Source of the DNA: Acidimicrobiaceae bacterium
GTDB taxonomy: Bacteria; Actinomycetota; Acidimicrobiia; Acidimicrobiales; RAAP-2
Assembly (NCBI GenBank): GCA_003170315.1
Contig: PNAH01000009.1
Location: 16,881-63,919 of the forward strand
Length of the DNA stretch: 47,039 nucleotides
Direction of reading: 5' to 3'
Below the pieces are notes generated by a model that was not told the DNA's origin, did not search any database, and worked only from the letters and a program-made list of their open reading frames with translations. Below are positions 7,430 through 16,588 of this stretch, piece after piece; positions within the stretch are counted from its first letter, which is position 1; every line of letters begins with the position of its first letter. The position numbers and the translations under genes are program-made.

Positions 7430-8926
7430 TTACAGCCCGAAGTTCGGGCGCGCCTCATTCCAGAGTTCGGCCATCCACGCCTCGACGGCGTCGGGGTCGC
7501 GCGGTAGGGCCTCCGAGAGATTCTTCGAGCCGGTGGCGGTGACGAGCACGTCGTCTTCGATACGCACGCCGATGCCGCGATACTCCTCGGGCACGGTGAG
7601 GTCATTCGCCTGGAAGTACAGACCCGGTTCGACCGTCAAGACGTAGCCCTCTTCGAGAACGCCGTCGCGGTACATCTCGTCGCGGGCGTTGGCGCAGTCG
7701 TGCACGTCGAGCCCGAGCATGTGACTCGTGCCGTGCAGGGTGTAGCGCCGGTGCAACTGACGTTCGCGCCGAAGGGCCACCTCGGGTTCTTCTTTCAAGA
7801 TGCCCAGGTCAAAGAGTCCCTGGGCCAGGATCTTCATCGCCGCTTCGTGGGGCGCCTGGAAGGTCGCGCCCGGCTTGACCGCGTCGATCCCCGCTTGTTG
7901 GGCCGCGACCACCAGTTCGTAGATGCGACGCTGCGCCGGCGAGTACGTCCCGCTGATCGGCATGGTTCGCGTGACGTCGGCGGTGTAGAGGTTGTGGCAC
8001 TCGACACCGGCGTCGAGCAATAGGAGGTCGCCGCGACGCACGGCGCCGGTGTTCCTCGTCCAGTGGAGCACCGTGGCGTTCGAGCCGCTGGCGGCGATGG
8101 TGTCGTAACCGGTGTCGTTACCTTCGACGCGCGCGCGCATGTGAAAGATGCCTTCGATGACCCGCTCGCCGCGTCCTTCGGCGATGGGAAGGGCCCGTAC
8201 GACGTCTTCGAATCCCTTGACGGTGTACTCCACCGCCAACTGGAGCTGGGCGATCTCGAAGTCGTCCTTGACCAGGCGCTGTTCGCTGAGGGTCGTCGCC
8301 AAGACCTGGTCGTCCTTGTTGGGTTCGAGATAGTCGTCGAGTCGCTGGTCGAATCCTCGAACGCTCACGATCTCGGTCGTCGCCAGCGCGGCGAGGCCGG
8401 GCTCGAGGGTTTCGAGCGGCGCCGTGTCGATCTCGTAGTAGCGAGCGGCCTCGGTGACGCCGCGCCGGGCCCCGACCCACAACTCGCCGTAGCGCGCGTC
8501 GGTGAAGAATTCGTGGGTCCGCTGGTCCCGTCGGTCGGCGAGGTAGAGCGTGGAACGCGGACCGTCAGATCCTCGCGCGATCACGAGCACCGCGTCGGGT
8601 TCGTCACATCCGGTCAGGTAGAAGAAGTCGGTGCCGGCGCGAAATCGGTAGTCGGTGTCGTTGGCGCGCACTTTGTAATTGCCGGTCGCCACGACGATCG
8701 TGCGGCCCGAGAACTCCTCGGCGATGCGCGTTCGCCGCTGCGCACAGTACGTCGCGGCGGGGTGTACTTCGTTGCTCGGCGTCACACTCGCCCAATTGCT
8801 CGTCATGTGCTCGACGAGCGCGCGGGGCACGGCGGGACGGTGGTCACCAGCCCAAATCCAGTGTTCGGAGACGGGATTCTCTTGGGAGACGTCGGGTTCG
8901 GGGACTGCGGAAAGGTTCTCGGCCAT
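7430..8926 (-). CDS. pepP: Xaa-Pro aminopeptidase (M24B)
   Basis: Aminopeptidase P removes the N-terminal residue from peptides with proline in position two. The 498-residue product has the N-terminal creatinase-like domain (about 50-225, including RAGTDFFYLTGCDEPDAV) and the C-terminal pita-bread metallopeptidase. All five dinuclear metal ligands are visible: Asp305 (LLLDAG), Asp317 (TADVTRT), His402 (HGTSHMLGLDVHD), Glu433 (VEPGLY) and Glu457 (RIEDDV). A polar N-terminal tail of about 45 residues precedes the conserved part. TAAGTT lies six bases before the ATG, so it is probably leaderless. It is divergent from the enoyl-CoA hydratase gene. Confidence 0.93.
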   Translation of the reverse strand: MAENLSAVPEPDVSQENPVSEHWIWAGDHRPAVPRALVEHMTSNWASVTPSNEVHPAATYCAQRRTRIAEEFSGRTIVVATGNYKVRANDTDYRFRAGTDFFYLTGCDEPDAVLVIARGSDGPRSTLYLADRRDQRTHEFFTDARYGELWVGARRGVTEAARYYEIDTAPLETLEPGLAALATTEIVSVRGFDQRLDDYLEPNKDDQVLATTLSEQRLVKDDFEIAQLQLAVEYTVKGFEDVVRALPIAEGRGERVIEGIFHMRARVEGNDTGYDTIAASGSNATVLHWTRNTGAVRRGDLLLLDAGVECHNLYTADVTRTMPISGTYSPAQRRIYELVVAAQQAGIDAVKPGATFQAPHEAAMKILAQGLFDLGILKEEPEVALRRERQLHRRYTLHGTSHMLGLDVHDCANARDEMYRDGVLEEGYVLTVEPGLYFQANDLTVPEEYRGIGVRIEDDVLVTATGSKNLSEALPRDPDAVEAWMAELWNEARPNFGL

Positions 8927-8932
8927 GTCCGT

Positions 8933-8966
8933 AACTTACAACCGCTGCAGGCGCTCGCCATAGGCT
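8933..8966. promoter_or_regulatory. Divergent leaderless promoters for pepP and the hydratase gene
   Basis: On the minus strand TAAGTT (8938-8933) is six bases from the pepP ATG at 8926. On the plus strand TAGGCT (8961-8966) is six bases from the ATG at 8973. Only 46 bp separate the two start codons, so each -10 lies about where the other promoter would have its -35. No consensus -35 is visible on either strand. Confidence 0.6.
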
Positions 8967-8972
8967 CCCTTC

Positions 8973-9635
8973 ATGGACATCACCATGACTCGCGAGGGCT
9001 CGGTCGCGGTACTGACCTGGAATGAGGGGGAGAATCGGATCAATCTCGACTCACTCGCTCGATTCAATGACGTGTTCGACGAACTCGACGGAGTCGAGGG
9101 ACCGCTGTCGGTCGTCTTGACCGGTTCGGGGAAGTTCTTCTGCAACGGGCTCGACCTTGAACGATTCGCCGATAACCGTGACGAGTTCGTCGCGACGCTG
9201 CACCGACTCGAGCAGACCATCGGTCGACTACTCGTTTTCCCGGCCTACACGGTGGCCGCGATCAACGGGCACGCCTTCGCCGGCGGGGCGCTGATCTCGT
9301 GCGCCTTCGACTACCGCGTCATGCGTGAAGATCGTGGCTACTGGTGCATGAACGAAGCCGAGATCGGGCTCGCTTTGGACGAGCGACTGTGGTCAATCCT
9401 GGAGAATCGACTCCCGCGGTCCACGGCAATCGTCGCGGCGACGACGGCCCGGAGATTCTCCGGTCCCGACGCCCTGCGCTTCGGCATTGTCGATGCGGTT
9501 GCGGGAGAAGCCGAGGTACTCGCGCACGCGCTCGTCGTGGCCGAGAGTATGGCGAACCTCGATCGGTCCACGCTGGGCGTGCACAAGCGTCTCGTTCACG
9601 GAGCCGAGGCACAGAAGCTGGGCTACACGCTTTAG
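8973..9635 (+). CDS. Enoyl-CoA hydratase/isomerase family protein
   Basis: A 220-residue crotonase-fold protein, shorter than typical hydratases (about 260). The CoA-binding and oxyanion parts are present: GSGKFFCNGLDLERF at about residues 50-64 and INGHAFAGGALISCAFDYRVM at about 90-110. The usual catalytic Glu pair of hydratases is not clear; NEAEIGLALDE resembles the delta3,delta2-enoyl-CoA isomerase branch, so an isomerase role in unsaturated fatty-acid oxidation is my preferred guess. It is transcribed alone from a TANNNT leaderless promoter divergent from pepP. There is a second in-frame ATG four codons in. Confidence 0.85.
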   Translation: MDITMTREGSVAVLTWNEGENRINLDSLARFNDVFDELDGVEGPLSVVLTGSGKFFCNGLDLERFADNRDEFVATLHRLEQTIGRLLVFPAYTVAAINGHAFAGGALISCAFDYRVMREDRGYWCMNEAEIGLALDERLWSILENRLPRSTAIVAATTARRFSGPDALRFGIVDAVAGEAEVLAHALVVAESMANLDRSTLGVHKRLVHGAEAQKLGYTL

Positions 9636-9715
9636 GGCTTCGTCGAATCGGTGACGGGCGTTTCGACTTGTCGAGAAATTGTTCTTGGGCCAACCTGAAC
9701 GCGATGGACCGTCGA

Positions 9716-9721
9716 TATCTT
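9716..9721 (+). promoter_or_regulatory. -10 box of a leaderless promoter
   Basis: TATCTT is followed by six bases and the GTG at 9728. This fixes the more likely start of the small membrane-protein gene. Confidence 0.5.
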
Positions 9722-9727
9722 AGGAAC

Positions 9728-10027
9728 GTGAACATCGACCTCTACCGCAGTTGCACGTTCAAAGAAAAGCGCGACGTTCTCAACGTCTTTTGGCGAAAGA
9801 ACGTGGAAGCCTCGTCGCGCATCGGAACAGCGGCCGTACAGTACGGCTACTACGCCATCATCTGTCTCGTGGTCGTGATGCTCGAGCTCGCCTTGATACT
9901 GGCCGCGGCGCTGGACCACGCTTCATTCGTCGCGGGGACCTCGGCCCTGGCCGAACTCTTCATGATTTGGTCGACGTGGTGGGCGATCAAGCGCTACCAG
10001 GTCTTGAAGTCGCAATTCGCTGGTTGA
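9728..10027 (+). CDS. Small two-helix membrane protein of unknown function
   Basis: A product of 99 residues with two strongly hydrophobic segments: about residues 33-56 (YYAIICLVVVMLELALILAA) and about 60-80 (ASFVAGTSALAELFMIWSTW). A charged N-terminal region (FKEKRDVLNVFWRKNVEASSR) and a basic C-terminal tail (IKRYQVLKSQ) flank them. I do not recognise the family. The ATG at 9704 is in frame and would add eight residues, but the TANNNT box six bases before GTG 9728 favours the shorter start. It lies convergent to rmlA with 6 bp between the stops. Confidence 0.7.
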   Translation: MNIDLYRSCTFKEKRDVLNVFWRKNVEASSRIGTAAVQYGYYAIICLVVVMLELALILAAALDHASFVAGTSALAELFMIWSTWWAIKRYQVLKSQFAG

Positions 10028-10033
10028 CGAACT

Positions 10034-10825
10034 CTACGGTTCTTTGATCCAACCCTGGTTGACGCCGATCTGCTCAACGTCGCCGATGCGTAGACCGGTG
10101 CGGTGTTGGAGCGTGCGGATCAAACCGCCCGCTTCGTAGAGCGACTCGTGCGTTCCGGTGTCGAGCCACGTTGTGGCCCGTGAGAGGATCTCCACGCGCA
10201 GTTCACCCCGCTCCAGATAGGCGTTGTTCAGCGCGGTGATCTCCAATTCGCCGCGGTCGCTGGGTTTGAGTTCGCGCGCCAGTTCGGGCGCTTTGGCGTC
10301 ATAGAAGTAGATGCCCGGGACGGCGTAGGTGCTCTTGGGCTTGAGTGGCTTCTCTTCGATGGAGAGGACTTTGCCGTCGCCATCGAATTCCACGACGCCG
10401 TAAGTGGACGGGTCGCTCACCTGATAGGCGAAGATCAACGCGCCCTCGATCGACGTGTTCTCTTGAAGGTGCGTCCCGAGGCCGGGACCGTAGAAAAGAT
10501 TGTCCCCGAGGATCAGCGCGCAACTGTCACCGTCGAGGAACTCCTCGCCCAGGATGAGCGCCTCGGCGAGGCCGTTCGGTTGATCCTGCACGACGTAGGA
10601 GATGGCGATACCGAGCTGCGAACCGTCGCCGAGGAGTCGTCGAAAGGCGTCTTGGTCGTGCGGCGTCGTAATGAGAAGAATTTCACGAAGTCCCGTCAAC
10701 ATCAACGTACTGAGCGGGTAAAAGATCATTGGCTTGTCGTAGATGGGCAGTAACTGCTTGGACACCGCACGAGTTATTGGGTGAAGGCGTGTGCCGCTAC
10801 CACCAGCCAGAATGATTCCCTTCAC
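10034..10825 (-). CDS. rmlA: Glucose-1-phosphate thymidylyltransferase
   Basis: RmlA joins glucose-1-phosphate and dTTP to give dTDP-glucose, the first step of dTDP-rhamnose synthesis. The product begins MKGIILAGGSGTRLHPIT, the nucleotidyltransferase signature, with the SKQLLPIYDKPMI loop and the EEKPLKPKS segment downstream. At 263 residues it is shorter than many RmlA proteins (about 290), lacking part of the C-terminal regulatory region. The start is the GTG at 10825: TATACT lies six bases upstream and the family N-terminus matches; a longer frame to 10849 would run through the promoter. It diverges from rmlBC, with 50 bp between start codons. Confidence 0.95.
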   Translation of the reverse strand: MKGIILAGGSGTRLHPITRAVSKQLLPIYDKPMIFYPLSTLMLTGLREILLITTPHDQDAFRRLLGDGSQLGIAISYVVQDQPNGLAEALILGEEFLDGDSCALILGDNLFYGPGLGTHLQENTSIEGALIFAYQVSDPSTYGVVEFDGDGKVLSIEEKPLKPKSTYAVPGIYFYDAKAPELARELKPSDRGELEITALNNAYLERGELRVEILSRATTWLDTGTHESLYEAGGLIRTLQHRTGLRIGDVEQIGVNQGWIKEP

Positions 10826-10831
10826 TGAATT

Positions 10832-10837
10832 AGTATA
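10832..10837 (-). promoter_or_regulatory. Leaderless rmlA promoter
   Basis: On the minus strand TATACT (10837-10832) is followed by six bases and the GTG start. TTTAGA at 10860-10855, 17 bp further upstream, is a plausible -35. This is the best -35/-10 pair in the window. Confidence 0.7.
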
Positions 10838-10875
10838 GAAGTCTTGCAACCCCTTCTAAAGGTCGAGGTATCGCC

Positions 10876-11850
10876 ATGCGTGTTGTGATAACTGGAGCTG
10901 CGGGGTTCATTGGATCGCGAGTCGCCGAAGTGGTACTCGAGAACGCCGAGCGACTCGACTACGACGACATCGTGCTGCTCGACGCGTTGACCTACTCTGG
11001 TCGACGAGAGAACATGGTCGACGTGTTGCGCGACTCGCGCGTCAGTTTCGTCGAGGGATCGATCACGGACGCTGTCGTCACCAACGAAGTGCTGCGTGGC
11101 GCGCACGCCGTCGTCCACTTGGCTGCGGAGAGTCACGTCGATCGCTCGATCACCGGGGCTCGAGACTTTTACGAAACCAACGTGATCGGCACGCACCAAC
11201 TTTTGGAAAGCGCGCGCGACGGCGACGTGCAACGATTCGTGCACGTCTCCACCGACGAGGTCTACGGATCGATTGGCGAAGGATCGTGGCGCGAAGACCA
11301 CCTCCTCGAGCCCAACTCGCCGTACTCGTCGAGCAAGGCCGGGTCCGACCTCGCCGCGCTGGCCTATCACCACACCTACGGCCTCCCGGTCGTGGTGACG
11401 CGTTGCTCGAACAACTACGGCCCGCGTCAGTTCCCCGAGAAGGTGATCCCCCTCTTCGTCACCAACCTCTTCGACGGCGTGAAGGTCCCGCTCTACGGCG
11501 ACGGACAGAACATTCGCGATTGGCTCTTCGTGGACGACCACTGTCGCGGCATCCTCGCCGTCCTCGAGCGCGGTCGCGCCGGGGAGATCTACAACATCGG
11601 TGGCGGCACGGAACTCACCAACGAAGAATTGACCACGCGCCTTCTCGACCTCTGCGGCTACAGCGATTCGATGATCGAGCCGACGACGGATCGCCTCGGT
11701 CACGATCGCCGGTACTCGGTCGACTGGACCAAGATCAAGAACGAGTTGGGCTACGAACCTCTGATGAGCTTCGAGGAGGGTTTGGCCCAGACCGTGAAGT
11801 GGTACCACGACAACGAGGCCTGGTGGCGACCGCTGAAGGGTCGTTCGTGA
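10876..11850 (+). CDS. rmlB: dTDP-glucose 4,6-dehydratase
   Basis: RmlB converts dTDP-glucose to dTDP-4-keto-6-deoxyglucose, using tightly bound NAD. This extended short-chain dehydrogenase of 324 residues starts with the Rossmann motif GAAGFIGS. It has the LAAESHVDRSI segment, the STDEVYG motif with the Asp-Glu pair typical of the 4,6-dehydratases, and the catalytic YSSSK (Tyr and Lys). NNYGPRQFPEK and DWLFVDDH are further family marks. It is preceded by a GAGG ribosome-binding site, diverges from rmlA and overlaps rmlC by four bases (GTGA). Confidence 0.96.
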   Translation: MRVVITGAAGFIGSRVAEVVLENAERLDYDDIVLLDALTYSGRRENMVDVLRDSRVSFVEGSITDAVVTNEVLRGAHAVVHLAAESHVDRSITGARDFYETNVIGTHQLLESARDGDVQRFVHVSTDEVYGSIGEGSWREDHLLEPNSPYSSSKAGSDLAALAYHHTYGLPVVVTRCSNNYGPRQFPEKVIPLFVTNLFDGVKVPLYGDGQNIRDWLFVDDHCRGILAVLERGRAGEIYNIGGGTELTNEELTTRLLDLCGYSDSMIEPTTDRLGHDRRYSVDWTKIKNELGYEPLMSFEEGLAQTVKWYHDNEAWWRPLKGRS

Positions 11851-12410
11851 AGCTGATCGAACTCTCGATTCCCGGCCTCTACGTCCTCGAATCCCCGGTG
11901 TGGGGTGACGACCGAGGATCGTTCCGCGAATGGTTCAAGGATGAGGACTTCCAAGCGGCCGGCCTCGAATTTCGCGCGCGACAGGCGAACCTCTCGATCT
12001 CCAAGAGGAACGTCGTCCGGGGACTGCACTATTCGATGGCCCCCGAAGGCCAAGCCAAGGTGGTCACTTGCGCGCACGGCGAGTTGGACGACGTGATCGT
12101 TGATATACGAGTCGGCTCGCCGACCTACGGACGCTACGAAGTCGTGCGCCTCGCCGCGGGCGAGGAACGATCGGTCTACGTGCCGGTCGGCGTGGCGCAC
12201 GGATTTTGTGTGACCAGCGAGTTCGGCGCGCTGACCTATCTCCTGTCGTCGCCCTTCAACGCGCCGCTCGAACTCGAGATCAATCCCTTCGACGACGAGA
12301 TCAACGTTCCCTGGACCGTCAGTGGCGAGGCGGTCGTGAGTCCCAAAGACGCCGCAGCCCCGTCGCTTCGTGAACGCCACGACGCCCACGAGCTTCCACT
12401 CTTTCACTGA
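11847..12410 (+). CDS. rmlC: dTDP-4-dehydrorhamnose 3,5-epimerase
   Basis: RmlC epimerises dTDP-4-keto-6-deoxyglucose at C3 and C5. The 187-residue product is the expected size for this cupin. It has WFKDEDF near residue 31, the NLSISKRNVVRGLHY segment carrying the catalytic His at about 62-65, and VPVGVAHGFCV in the second half. The start is GTG 11847 in a GTGA overlap with the rmlB stop; a longer open frame extends upstream inside rmlB but has no RmlC similarity. The last enzyme, the reductase RmlD, is not adjacent, so it is encoded elsewhere or another 6-deoxysugar is the product. Confidence 0.93.
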   Translation: MKLIELSIPGLYVLESPVWGDDRGSFREWFKDEDFQAAGLEFRARQANLSISKRNVVRGLHYSMAPEGQAKVVTCAHGELDDVIVDIRVGSPTYGRYEVVRLAAGEERSVYVPVGVAHGFCVTSEFGALTYLLSSPFNAPLELEINPFDDEINVPWTVSGEAVVSPKDAAAPSLRERHDAHELPLFH

Positions 12411-12446
12411 ACGTTGATCGGTGGGGCTGGCGGCGCGCCGCGTTGC

Positions 12447-12452
12447 TAGCGT
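12447..12452 (+). promoter_or_regulatory. -10 box upstream of deoC
   Basis: TAGCGT ends seven bases before GTG 12460, supporting that start codon over the in-frame GTG at 12421 and suggesting a leaderless transcript for the deoC operon. Confidence 0.45.
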
Positions 12453-12459
12453 TGACCAC

Positions 12460-13452
12460 GTGAGTACCACCCCTCTTCGTCTGGTTACCGCCGAAGATCG
12501 CCACGTTCAGATCGCCTCCACCATCGCGGTGCCGACCATCGAGAATGAAGCCCAGTTAAAGGCTCTGATCGCCAGTCTTTCCGGCGTGGACGCCGTGGGC
12601 GCCGAAGCGCGGGCCGCGAAACTCTCCACCCGATCGATCAAGAAGTCCACCAAGCTGGCCGCGATCGAGATGGCGATTTCGATGATCGATCTCACGACGT
12701 TGGAAGGCGCCGATACGCCCGGTCGAGTGGCGTCACTGTGCACCAAGGCCATGCGACCGGATCCCCGCGACTTGACCGTCCCTTCCGTCGCGGCTGTCTG
12801 CGTCTACCCCGATCTCGTGGCGCATGCCCGTTCGGTACTCGGTTCGTCCCCGGTCGCCGTGGCGTCGGTCGCCACCGCGTTCCCATCCGGTCGGGCGTCG
12901 CTCCAGGTCAAGTTGATGGACGTCCGTGACGCGGTCGTCGGCGGGGCCGACGAAATCGACATGGTGATCGATCGCGGGGCCTTTCTCTCCGGTCGCCTCG
13001 GCCAGGTCTTTGACGAAGTCGTGGCCGTGAAGGAGGCGTGCGGTGACGCGCACCTCAAGGTGATCCTCGAAACCGGGGAGTTGGTCACTTACGACAACGT
13101 GCGTCGCGCGAGTTGGGTGGCCATGCTTGGCGGCGCGGATTTCATCAAGACCTCGACCGGCAAGGTGACGGTGAACGCCACGCTCCCGAACGCCCTTGTC
13201 ATGCTCGAGGCGGTCCGCGACTTCGCCGAGACGGCCGGCCGGACCGTCGGCGTGAAGGTCGCTGGCGGGATACGAACGTCGAAGGACGCAATTCGATACC
13301 TCGTCCTGGTAAACGAGACGGTCGGCTCCACGTGGCTCACGCCCCATCTCTTTCGACTCGGCGCGTCGTCGCTCTTGAACGATCTGTTGATGCAACGTCT
13401 CAAGCAGCAACGCGGTGTCTATGTGCGCGCCGATGAATTCAGCGGGGACTGA
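12460..13452 (+). CDS. deoC: Deoxyribose-phosphate aldolase, long form
   Basis: DeoC splits 2-deoxyribose-5-phosphate into acetaldehyde and glyceraldehyde-3-phosphate. The class I aldolase core is clear: IDMVIDRGAF (catalytic Asp region), DFIKTSTGK with the Schiff-base Lys, and VGVKVAGGIRT with the second Lys. At 330 residues it is longer than E. coli DeoC (about 260) and resembles the long DERA type of eukaryotes and some actinobacteria, with an added N-terminal region of about 80 residues. It heads a tightly packed operon with two ALDH genes, punA and a mutase, which supplies its substrate and removes its acetaldehyde. Confidence 0.94.
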   Translation: MSTTPLRLVTAEDRHVQIASTIAVPTIENEAQLKALIASLSGVDAVGAEARAAKLSTRSIKKSTKLAAIEMAISMIDLTTLEGADTPGRVASLCTKAMRPDPRDLTVPSVAAVCVYPDLVAHARSVLGSSPVAVASVATAFPSGRASLQVKLMDVRDAVVGGADEIDMVIDRGAFLSGRLGQVFDEVVAVKEACGDAHLKVILETGELVTYDNVRRASWVAMLGGADFIKTSTGKVTVNATLPNALVMLEAVRDFAETAGRTVGVKVAGGIRTSKDAIRYLVLVNETVGSTWLTPHLFRLGASSLLNDLLMQRLKQQRGVYVRADEFSGD

Positions 13453-13453
13453 C

Positions 13454-14912
<1,459 letters not shown>

Positions 14913-14920
<8 letters not shown>

Positions 14921-15770
14921 CGCCCGACTCGATGTCCGCAAGACCTACAAGCTGCTCATCGACGGGGCCTTCCCGCGCTCGGAATCGGGACGAAGTTACA
15001 AGGTGGCCTCGACCAAGGGCGCGTTCCTCGCTAACGCGGCGCAAGGCTCGCGCAAGGACCTGCGCGACGCGGTCACCGCCGCGCGCGGCGCGCAGGCGAA
15101 GTGGTGGAACGCGACCGCCTACAACCGCGGTCAAGTGATCTACCGCCTGGCCGAGATGGCTGAGTCGCGCCGCGACGAGCTCGCCGAACACGTCGCGCTC
15201 GCTGAAGGAATGAACTCGAGGACGAGTCAAAAGACGGTCTCGGCGTCGATCGATCGCATGGTCTGGTACGCGGGCTGGACTGACAAGATCGCCCAAGTGC
15301 TCGGCGGGACCAACCCGGTGGCCGGGCCGTTCTTCAATTTCTCGATTCCCGTCCCGAGCGGCGTCGTCGGGGTGATCAGCGTCCAGGAGTCGTCGCTCCT
15401 CGGATTCGTCGACGCCGTACTCGCACCGATCTGCGCCGGTAATACGGTCGTCGCCATCGCCAGCGAGGCACGGCCCACGCCGGCCGCACTACTGGGGGAG
15501 ATGACGTCGTCCTCGGACTTTCCCGGCGGCGTGCTCAACGTCGTGACCGGACTTACCAGCGAATTGGCCCCGGTCCTCGCCGCCCACGAAGACGTCGACG
15601 GTCTCGATCTTTCCGGCGTCACCACGGAGGTTGGCGATGAGCTCGCGGCCCTAGCCGCCGGCTCCATCAAGCGGGTCTATCGCCCCCACGAGAAGGAGAG
15701 TGACTCCTCGCTTCGACGCTTGCGGGCCTTCGTCGAGACGTCCACCGTGTGGCACACGATTGGACAGTGA
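14913..15770 (+). CDS. Short ALDH-like pseudoenzyme (ALDH16 C-domain-like)
   Basis: A 285-residue protein that aligns with the cofactor-binding half of ALDHs (RKTYKLLIDGAFPRSESGRSY near the N-terminus, VLAPICAGNTVVAIAS, GGVLNVVTG). It stops where the catalytic domain would begin: there is no ELGGK Glu and no catalytic Cys, and the PWNFP Asn motif is replaced by SVQESS. It is not a decayed gene: the frame is clean, codon use matches the neighbours, and it is joined to the catalytic ALDH by an 8-nt overlap and to punA by TGATG. By analogy with ALDH16, where a second inactive ALDH domain helps assembly, I infer a structural partner. Confidence 0.88.
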
Positions 15771-16588
15771 TGACGAATCCGTACAAACTCGCACGACGCG
15801 CCGCTGACGAACTGCGCGAAGAGAGTGGCTACGACGACTACGACATCGCGATCGTCCTGGGCTCGGGCTGGCGCGAGGGTGCGGTCGCGCTCGGCACCCC
15901 GACGAACGTCGTCTCGACGGCGTCGCTGAGCGGCTTCGTCGCGCCGACCGTCGCGGGCCACAGCGGCCAGATCCTCTCGCTCACGATCGGCGACCGACGC
16001 ATCGCGCTGGTCGCCGGGCGCGTCCATCTCTACGAGGGGAACACCGCCGACCAAGTCGTGCACCCGATACGCACCGTCATCGCCGCCGGAGTGACCAAGG
16101 TCGTGTTGACGAACGCGGCCGGTGGCATCGATCCGTCGTGGACGCCGGGCACCGTGGTGATCATTCGCGACCACATCAACTTGACCGCTACTTCACCGCT
16201 CGAAGGGCCCGCGCCGCCCAAGGGTTACGGCTCGCGGTTCGTCGACCTCACCGATCTCTACAGCGCGCGACTACGCGCCGCCGTCCAGAAAGCCGAGCCC
16301 CAGTTGGTCGAGGGCGTCTACGCCGGTTTTCGGGGACCGCACTACGAGACCCCAGCCGAGATCGTCATGGCGCGCACGATGGGCGCGACTCTCGTGGGCA
16401 TGTCTACGGTGCTCGAAGCGATCGCCGCGCGTCACCTCGACGTCGAGGTCCTGGGACTCAGCCTCGTCTCGAATCCCGCCGCGGGCGTGACGGCGAGCCA
16501 CTTGAATCACCTGGAGGTGCTCGAAGCCGGTCAGTCGGCCGCGGCGTCGCTCGGTACGTTGTTGACTCGCGTCGTTCCCGTCCTGTGA
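15770..16588 (+). CDS. punA: Purine nucleoside phosphorylase
   Basis: Phosphorolyses purine (deoxy)ribonucleosides to base plus (deoxy)ribose-1-phosphate. The 272-residue product belongs to the trimeric PNP/MTAP family: VLGSGW phosphate loop at about 31-36, VAGHSGQ, GRVHLYEG, TNAAGGIDPSW, FRGPHYETPAE and VGMSTVLEAIAARH. The SNPAAGV stretch, with Asn in the base-binding position, supports guanosine/inosine use. It starts at ATG 15770, sharing its A with the preceding stop (TGATG), and overlaps the next gene by GTGA. Its product is the substrate for the mutase that follows. Confidence 0.95.
   Translation: MTNPYKLARRAADELREESGYDDYDIAIVLGSGWREGAVALGTPTNVVSTASLSGFVAPTVAGHSGQILSLTIGDRRIALVAGRVHLYEGNTADQVVHPIRTVIAAGVTKVVLTNAAGGIDPSWTPGTVVIIRDHINLTATSPLEGPAPPKGYGSRFVDLTDLYSARLRAAVQKAEPQLVEGVYAGFRGPHYETPAEIVMARTMGATLVGMSTVLEAIAARHLDVEVLGLSLVSNPAAGVTASHLNHLEVLEAGQSAAASLGTLLTRVVPVL

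Noticed and set aside
8063..9025. Plus-strand 320-codon frame
   Set aside because: Antisense to the aminopeptidase gene, which has all five metal ligands; the frame has no recognisable domain.
10826..10849. An upstream start for rmlA, eight codons longer
   Set aside because: That extension would run through the TATACT promoter box, and the family N-terminus begins at the GTG at 10825.
10822..11808. Minus-strand 328-codon frame
   Set aside because: Antisense to rmlB, which has full dehydratase motifs; composition is shadow-like.
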